39,631 bases of DNA from Terriglobia bacterium (GTDB lineage: Bacteria > Acidobacteriota > Terriglobia > Bryobacterales > Bryobacteraceae): the NCBI GenBank assembly GCA_020073365.1, contig JAIQFL010000071.1, positions 1 through 39,631 of the forward strand. Direction: 5' to 3'. Shown in pieces: positions 35,905 to 39,631 of the stretch. The notes under the pieces were generated by a model. It ran no database searches. It saw only the letters and a list, made by a program, of their open reading frames with translations, and was not told the DNA's origin. Every line of letters starts with the position of its first letter. The first letter of the stretch is position 1. A program made the position numbers and the translations under genes.

Positions 35905-37929
35905 TTGCGCTCCGAACGCCAAGCAACGAGTCCGTTTCTTTGGGTGGCTATTCAGCTCGGGCACTTCCTTAGCGAGGGCTACCGGGAGATCCACGCACTC
36001 ATCGCCTCGAATACCCCACGCAGTTTCAAGAAGCTCTTCACGAGCAGCTTAGCCGCACTCGTCCTGGCGTTGCTGGCGGTAATTGTGATTGCATCGCAGC
36101 TACATCCGGCTGTGGTCATTCTTGCGGTTGCATGCGTGCTGATGATCGTCTACCGAGGAAGTCTTTTTCGAAGGCTGGCACTCTTCGCCGGCTATTTCCT
36201 GTGTGGTTTCATACTCTTTATTGGCGCTGGCCTGATAACAACGGTTCCGCTTGAAAAAGAGTATCCGCTTCTGGCTAAAGTGATCGCGGTGGCGCTGTTT
36301 GTTGTGCTCTGCATCGTTATCCCGGCATTGCTGTCAATGCGGCCGAGGCAGGAGATTGCCGCAGGCGATGGGGACCTGGCTTCGGGCGACTGCGAGTCTA
36401 CGGCGGCGACCCACACCTTTGCCGACATCGGTGGCTTGGAAGAAGCCAAGCAGCAGATTCGAGAGCTAGCCCAGGCGAACCTGCACGCGAAGAAGTTCGA
36501 TCAGTACGGAGTGTTCAGGAACGGCATTCTGCTCCACGGCCCGAGGGTAACGGGTAAGACATTCCTCGCGGAGGCGGTTGCTGGAGAGTTCAAGCTCAAA
36601 TACTATTGCGCGTCGGCGGCCGGTCTTCACCATAAGTATGTGGGCGAGACGGAGCGTCATATTGAGACGCTGTTCCAGCAGGCCATCAGCAGCAGCCCGG
36701 CGGTGCTGTTCATTGACGAGATTGACGCCTTGGGCACAAAGCGACAGCAGCTCGGAGACGGTGACGACACGGGTGGCGCAGCACGGGGTTATAACTCCGC
36801 GACCTCCCAGTTAATGGGGTGTATCGACGCCGCTCGTAAACATCCCGGGCTGATCCTCATCGCCGCCACGAACTTCTACGATGGTTTGGATCGAGCTCTG
36901 ATCCGGGAAGGTCGGTTCGATCTACACATTCGGATCGATCTACCAAATGAAGCTGAGAGGACTCGGATCTTTGACGCACAGCTGGCAAGGCGGCCAGCGA
37001 GAAAGTTTGGTCTCCAATCGTTCGCGAAGAAAACACCCGGCTGGAGCGCGGCCAAGATTGGCACGCTCGTGGATCGCGCCGCCTTCTTTGCTGCCGAACA
37101 GCATCGAAGTATCGAAGAGTGCGACCTGACGCGAGCCTTCGCGGAGACGGGTGGCAAGGACCGCGCGGCATTGAAGGAAGTGGACTGGACTGATGTCGTT
37201 CTGTCGCCGGATGCAGAGGCAGATCTCCGGAACCTGTGCCGCCTGATGGACCCTGCGTACGGAGAGCGCCTCAAGTTGGCCATGCCTACCGGCCTGCTGT
37301 TGATCGGGCCCCCTGGAACCGGCAAGACGACGATCGCTCGGTTGATTGCGACGCAGACCAAACGGAGCTTCTACCAGATCACGGCCGCCGACATCCTGGG
37401 CGCCGCTACGGGCGCATCGGTCAAGAAACTCGCGGAACTGTTTGCCAGAGCGAAAGAGAACAGTCCGTCGATCATTTTCATAGACGAGATAGATGGCCTG
37501 TTGCCCCGCAATAACGGTTTTCAGTCGCAGCACGATATCCAGTTGGTAGAGCAAGCGCGCAGCTTGATCAGTGAGTTGGAACCGCAACACAACGTCTTCC
37601 TGATCGGAACCACCAACCACCTCGGCAGCATTGACGCCGCTATCCTTCGCGGAGGGCGCTTCTCGGAGAAGATAGAGCTCGGCACGCCGGACGAAGGCGG
37701 CTATCGGCAGTTGCTCAGCAAGCACTTGGACGGCGTCCAGCTTGCAGAGGGGCTCACTGTGGACCTTCTGGCCGAGCGGGTAAGAGGCATCTCACCGGCC
37801 GACTTGGGCGCCATCTGCAATAGCGCCAAGCGAATGGCGATGAGGCGGATGGCCGACACCGCAGAGGAGTTACCTCCGCTCGTCTGGAATGACTTCACTG
37901 AGGCGATGAAGCGGGTCCAAGTCCAGTAG
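35905..37929 (+). CDS. Membrane-anchored tandem AAA+ ATPase (Cdc48/VCP-like)
   Basis: 674 residues from TTG 35905, supported by AGGAG (35893-35897) 7 nt upstream. The N-terminal third has about four membrane helices (about 45-63, 68-84, 92-112, 123-143). First AAA+ domain: Walker A GPRVTGKT (212-219), Walker B FIDEIDAL (269-276), sensor 1 AATN, arginine fingers REGRFD (334-339). Second AAA+ domain: GPPGTGKT (468-475), IIFIDEIDGL (523-532), TTN, RGGRF. Both retain the ATPase motifs, with the first P-loop slightly off the usual GPPGTGKT. Cdc48/VCP proteins are soluble unfoldases; a four-helix anchor plus two AAA+ rings is unusual. It may power or remodel the secretion apparatus, but VirB4/VirB11 are normally the ATPases there. 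Confidence 0.82.
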   Translation: MRSERQATSPFLWVAIQLGHFLSEGYREIHALIASNTPRSFKKLFTSSLAALVLALLAVIVIASQLHPAVVILAVACVLMIVYRGSLFRRLALFAGYFLCGFILFIGAGLITTVPLEKEYPLLAKVIAVALFVVLCIVIPALLSMRPRQEIAAGDGDLASGDCESTAATHTFADIGGLEEAKQQIRELAQANLHAKKFDQYGVFRNGILLHGPRVTGKTFLAEAVAGEFKLKYYCASAAGLHHKYVGETERHIETLFQQAISSSPAVLFIDEIDALGTKRQQLGDGDDTGGAARGYNSATSQLMGCIDAARKHPGLILIAATNFYDGLDRALIREGRFDLHIRIDLPNEAERTRIFDAQLARRPARKFGLQSFAKKTPGWSAAKIGTLVDRAAFFAAEQHRSIEECDLTRAFAETGGKDRAALKEVDWTDVVLSPDAEADLRNLCRLMDPAYGERLKLAMPTGLLLIGPPGTGKTTIARLIATQTKRSFYQITAADILGAATGASVKKLAELFARAKENSPSIIFIDEIDGLLPRNNGFQSQHDIQLVEQARSLISELEPQHNVFLIGTTNHLGSIDAAILRGGRFSEKIELGTPDEGGYRQLLSKHLDGVQLAEGLTVDLLAERVRGISPADLGAICNSAKRMAMRRMADTAEELPPLVWNDFTEAMKRVQVQ

Positions 37930-38004
37930 GTCCCACTCTCACGCCCATCTCCCCTCGAACATAGTGTCCCCCACCGTTTCGAGCTCGTCCTCCTACCCGA
38001 TTCG

Positions 38005-38021
38005 GAGACTTTTGAAAAAGT
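38005..38021. terminator. Small hairpin in the gap after the tandem AAA+ gene
   Basis: GACTTTT-GA-AAAAGTC, at about 38007-38022, lies within a 212-bp gap (37930-38141) that holds no gene. It is a weak A/T stem and a possible transcript end or processing site. Downstream, GGAGG at 38125-38129 serves the pilin-like gene. Confidence 0.3.
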
Positions 38022-38141
38022 CGAACCGCCTGCATTATTCTGCCTTCACGCTCTGGTAGTCGCAATCAGATCCATCTTTCGCACCGGGTCCAAGGGCGGC
38101 AAACAGGGCGGAATGCCAATCGCGTGGAGGTTAACCGCAAC

Positions 38142-38489
38142 ATGAATCAATTCGCGAAGAGGGTTGTCGTCGCGCTTGCAGTCTTTCTGGTCGTCGTGCA
38201 AACCGTGGCGATCGCACAGAACTTAGGAGCCGCCCCGCAGGTGAACGTCGCCGTGCAGGGCCAAACGGGAGCGCAGCCTGAAGGCGCGTTCCTTAACTTT
38301 GTCAACTGGATCGGTAACGTGATCGCTCCGGTCGGCGCGGGCGTCGCGGTACTCGGCGCAGTCGGTAGCTATGCCACGGGAAGGGGTGTTTTCCGGTGGC
38401 TGGTGACAGCGGCCGGACTACTCGCAATCTCGGGCGTCACCCGGTTGATCGAGTTCTGGCTCGCTCAGGGTGGCGGCGGCATTTCGTGA
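38142..38489 (+). CDS. VirB2/TrbC-like pilin candidate
   Basis: 115 residues from ATG 38142; an in-frame GTG at 38124 is possible but has no ribosome site. A long signal peptide (KRVVVALAVFLVVVQTVAIAQ) is followed by a short polar stretch, then two membrane helices joined by a short basic loop: NVIAPVGAGVAVLGAVGSYA-TGRG-VFRWLVTAAGLLAISGV. It ends with a Gly-rich tail. Size, signal peptide and the two-helix core with a basic turn match TrbC/VirB2 conjugative pilins. A stem-loop lies 36 bp after the stop, as often seen behind highly expressed pilin genes. The same helix-loop-helix pattern recurs in the next two genes. Confidence 0.65.
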   Translation: MNQFAKRVVVALAVFLVVVQTVAIAQNLGAAPQVNVAVQGQTGAQPEGAFLNFVNWIGNVIAPVGAGVAVLGAVGSYATGRGVFRWLVTAAGLLAISGVTRLIEFWLAQGGGGIS

Positions 38490-38524
38490 CGCCAGGGCGA
38501 CACAGCACAGCAGCAAAGTAGGCA

Positions 38525-38548
38525 GGCCGGTTTGCTGGGGAACCGGCC
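38525..38548 (+). repeat. Hairpin behind the pilin-like gene
   Basis: GGCCGGTT (38525-38532) pairs perfectly with AACCGGCC (38541-38548) across an 8-nt loop. No T tract follows, so it more likely blocks 3' exonucleases or lowers read-through than terminates fully. This would let the pilin be made in excess over downstream proteins. Confidence 0.5.
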
Positions 38549-38575
38549 CGCCCAACTCCGAAATGGGAGTAACGA

Positions 38576-39238
38576 ATGGCAGTCCCACAACTGGTACTCG
38601 ACGCAATCCGATTTCTGCTGGCGCTGGCCGCTCCGGCAGCTCTAGTGGCACTTGTCTTAGCGGGCATCGCGTTGCGACGCGAGGGAACAACTTCGTTTTC
38701 GGTGGGCGGAGGCGGGTTCTCGAAGTGGATGTTCTGGGCCATCGTGATGATCACCCTCCCCCAGGTATTCGGGTGGTTCGCTTTTTGGGGCGTCGGAGCG
38801 CCGCTTCCCGGCGGTGGCATTGGCAATGGATGGATGTCAGGGTTCGCGAATGATGCCGTGATCTTCGTGAACACTTTCGTGATTGGCCGCCTTGTGCCGG
38901 TGCTCGCCGCCTGGATGGTATTGCGGTCGGTGATCGATTGGAGTGAGGGCTACACTCCGTTGGCTTCGATCCTTGGGGCGATGTTCCTACTGGCAATCCC
39001 CGCGAGCGCGGCTCTCCTCCAGGGTTGGAATGATGGGACACGTTTTGGGACCGCGGCGGTTTTGGAAGGAGCTTGGACATACACCGCCAGCCGAATCATG
39101 CCGATCGCGGCGGGGCTGGCTGTCATTGGAGCCGTTGTGAACTTCGCATTTGGGCGGCCGGCCATCCGGCTCATCGGCTCCGCCGCGGCTTTCCTGACGG
39201 TTTCCGCTCTCTGGCGTCTGGTCGTTTCGATGATGTAG
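38576..39238 (+). CDS. Multi-spanning membrane protein with two pilin-like modules
   Basis: 220 residues with about six hydrophobic segments (about 8-28, 48-72, 88-112, 123-143, 163-184, 195-216). The last segment pair, SRIMPIAAGLAVIGAVVNFAFGRPAIRLIGSAAAFL, closely follows the upstream pilin core (APVGAGVAVLGAVGSYATGRGVFRWLV). The middle pair (NTFVIGRLVPVLAAWMVLRSV...) shows a weaker version. It may therefore be a fused, duplicated pilin-type protein, or a small VirB6/VirB3-like channel component. GGGAG upstream of the ATG is the ribosome site. It lies 13 bp before the next gene. Confidence 0.6.
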   Translation: MAVPQLVLDAIRFLLALAAPAALVALVLAGIALRREGTTSFSVGGGGFSKWMFWAIVMITLPQVFGWFAFWGVGAPLPGGGIGNGWMSGFANDAVIFVNTFVIGRLVPVLAAWMVLRSVIDWSEGYTPLASILGAMFLLAIPASAALLQGWNDGTRFGTAAVLEGAWTYTASRIMPIAAGLAVIGAVVNFAFGRPAIRLIGSAAAFLTVSALWRLVVSMM

Positions 39239-39251
39239 CACTGGAGGCAGC

Positions 39252-39431
39252 ATGAACTTCCTTACTGGCATTACAAATCTGACGAGTTGGATGGGCAACG
39301 TCATCATGCCAACGCTCGCCGCCTTGTTCTTCGCGCTTGGCGTGCTCCGTTATGCGCATGGGCAGGCGCACACCTACGCGCCCTGGCTCATCTTCTACAC
39401 TTTGCCAAACAAAGTGGCGGCAACTTGCTGA
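39252..39431 (+). CDS. Truncated pilin-like membrane protein
   Basis: 59 residues, with GGAGG just upstream of ATG 39252. It begins NLTSWMGNVIMPTLAALFFALGVLRYAHGQ, the same plan as the pilin core two genes upstream (NWIGNVIAPVGAGVAVLGAVGSYATGR). It loses this resemblance after APW and ends 17 residues later in LPNKVAATC, so the second helix is missing. Neither of the other frames restores it. An IS1634-family element starts within about 100 bp, so insertion or an associated deletion probably removed the 3' part. Confidence 0.55.
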   Translation: MNFLTGITNLTSWMGNVIMPTLAALFFALGVLRYAHGQAHTYAPWLIFYTLPNKVAATC

Positions 39432-39471
39432 TTTCACACAAGGCGATGCCTTTTAGCGCGAAATCCTAGTG

Positions 39472-39631
39472 TCACGTCTCCTTGCGAATCGTCGATAATA
39501 AGACTTGTTTATCGGAGTAATATGGAGCCATGATAGTGACATAGGAGCGCCGCTTTGTTCGTTCGTACGCAGACCAACGGTTCCCGGACGTATCTACTCA
39601 TCGTGGATAACCAGTGGGTGGACGGCAAGGT
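39472..39631 (+). mobile_element. 5' end of an IS1634-family insertion sequence (cut by the right edge)
   Basis: The left boundary is uncertain; 39472 (near GTGTCACGTCTCC) is my estimate, based on where the pilin-like gene context ends and on the distance to the transposase start. The segment contains the leader and the start of a transposase gene on the plus strand. Its end and the terminal inverted repeats cannot be checked because the element leaves the window. It lies just after the broken pilin-like gene. Confidence 0.5.
39555..39631 (+). CDS. IS1634-family transposase, N-terminal fragment
   Basis: TTG 39555 has AGGAG 7 nt upstream (39543-39547). It encodes FVRTQTNGSRTYLLIVDN followed by QWVDGKV, the typical N-terminus of IS1634-type transposases ('...RTYL.IV...W.DGKV.QR...'). 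It runs off the window. The degraded transposase at 105-962 is of the same family, but it lacks this N-terminal part, so the two cannot be compared. Confidence 0.7.
   Translation, partial: MFVRTQTNGSRTYLLIVDNQWVDGK

Noticed and set aside
39287-39469. 60-codon frame overlapping the broken pilin-like gene
   Set aside because: It lies in another frame with an Arg/His/Ala-rich composition typical of shadow frames in GC-rich DNA, and has no ribosome site.

Overview
The window looks like a high-GC chromosome of the Acidobacteria, most likely of the Solibacter/Bryobacter type. Evidence for this is an Oar-like TonB-dependent receptor of about 1200 residues with an N-terminal carboxypeptidase-regulatory domain, a secreted PQQ dehydrogenase with a partner cytochrome c, Tat-exported Gfo/Idh/MocA and TIM-barrel sugar proteins, a TPR protein divergent from an FG-GAP/ASPIC-UnbV protein, a PEP-CTERM protein, and many genes preceded by TACAAT-type -10 boxes very close to the start codon. 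No species can be named from sequence alone.

Layout. (1) 1-995: remains of an IS1634-family transposase and of another IS-associated reading frame. (2) 996-9479, minus strand: a possible long transcription unit running TPR protein, Gfo/Idh/MocA oxidoreductase, TIM-barrel isomerase/epimerase, diheme cytochrome c, PQQ dehydrogenase. This is a periplasmic sugar or alcohol oxidation set. Four of the proteins carry Gly/Pro/Arg/Ala-rich insertions, and the gaps hold conserved hairpins. (3) 9531-16477: FG-GAP/ASPIC protein, TonB receptor, and a membrane protein with a conserved cytoplasmic N-terminal domain. (4) 16791-24388, plus strand: cyclic-nucleotide-binding protein, alanine dehydrogenase and acetyl-CoA hydrolase/transferase, PEP-CTERM protein, aldo/keto reductase, HlyD-type adaptor, class I fumarase. 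(5) tRNA-Gln(TTG) at 24450-24523, which begins the accessory region.

Accessory region, 24594 to the right edge. A tyrosine integrase sits next to tRNA-Gln, followed by a small HTH protein and an orphan gene. A 5'-damaged tRNA-Pro(TGG) follows, with a second tyrosine integrase and its excisionase-like partner beside it. Next come a translationally coupled squalene-cyclase-like/DUF362 pair, and then seven degenerate copies of a 26-bp direct repeat at a 59-64 bp period (30872-31266). A compact, mostly overlapping gene run follows: MoxR-type AAA+ ATPase, lytic transglycosylase, VirB9/TrbG-like, VirB10/TrbI-like, a small conserved protein, a membrane-anchored tandem AAA+ (Cdc48-like) ATPase, and three small membrane proteins resembling VirB2/TrbC pilins. 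The run stops at the start of another IS1634-family element at the right edge. I read this as the left part of an integrative element with a type IV secretion-like apparatus. VirB4, VirB6, VirB8 and VirD4 are not in the window.

The most unusual items are the 61-bp periodic repeat array, the membrane-anchored double AAA+ ATPase inside the secretion cluster, the multiplied pilin-like modules, and a dispersed hairpin family in the backbone whose copies differ by pairing-preserving changes.
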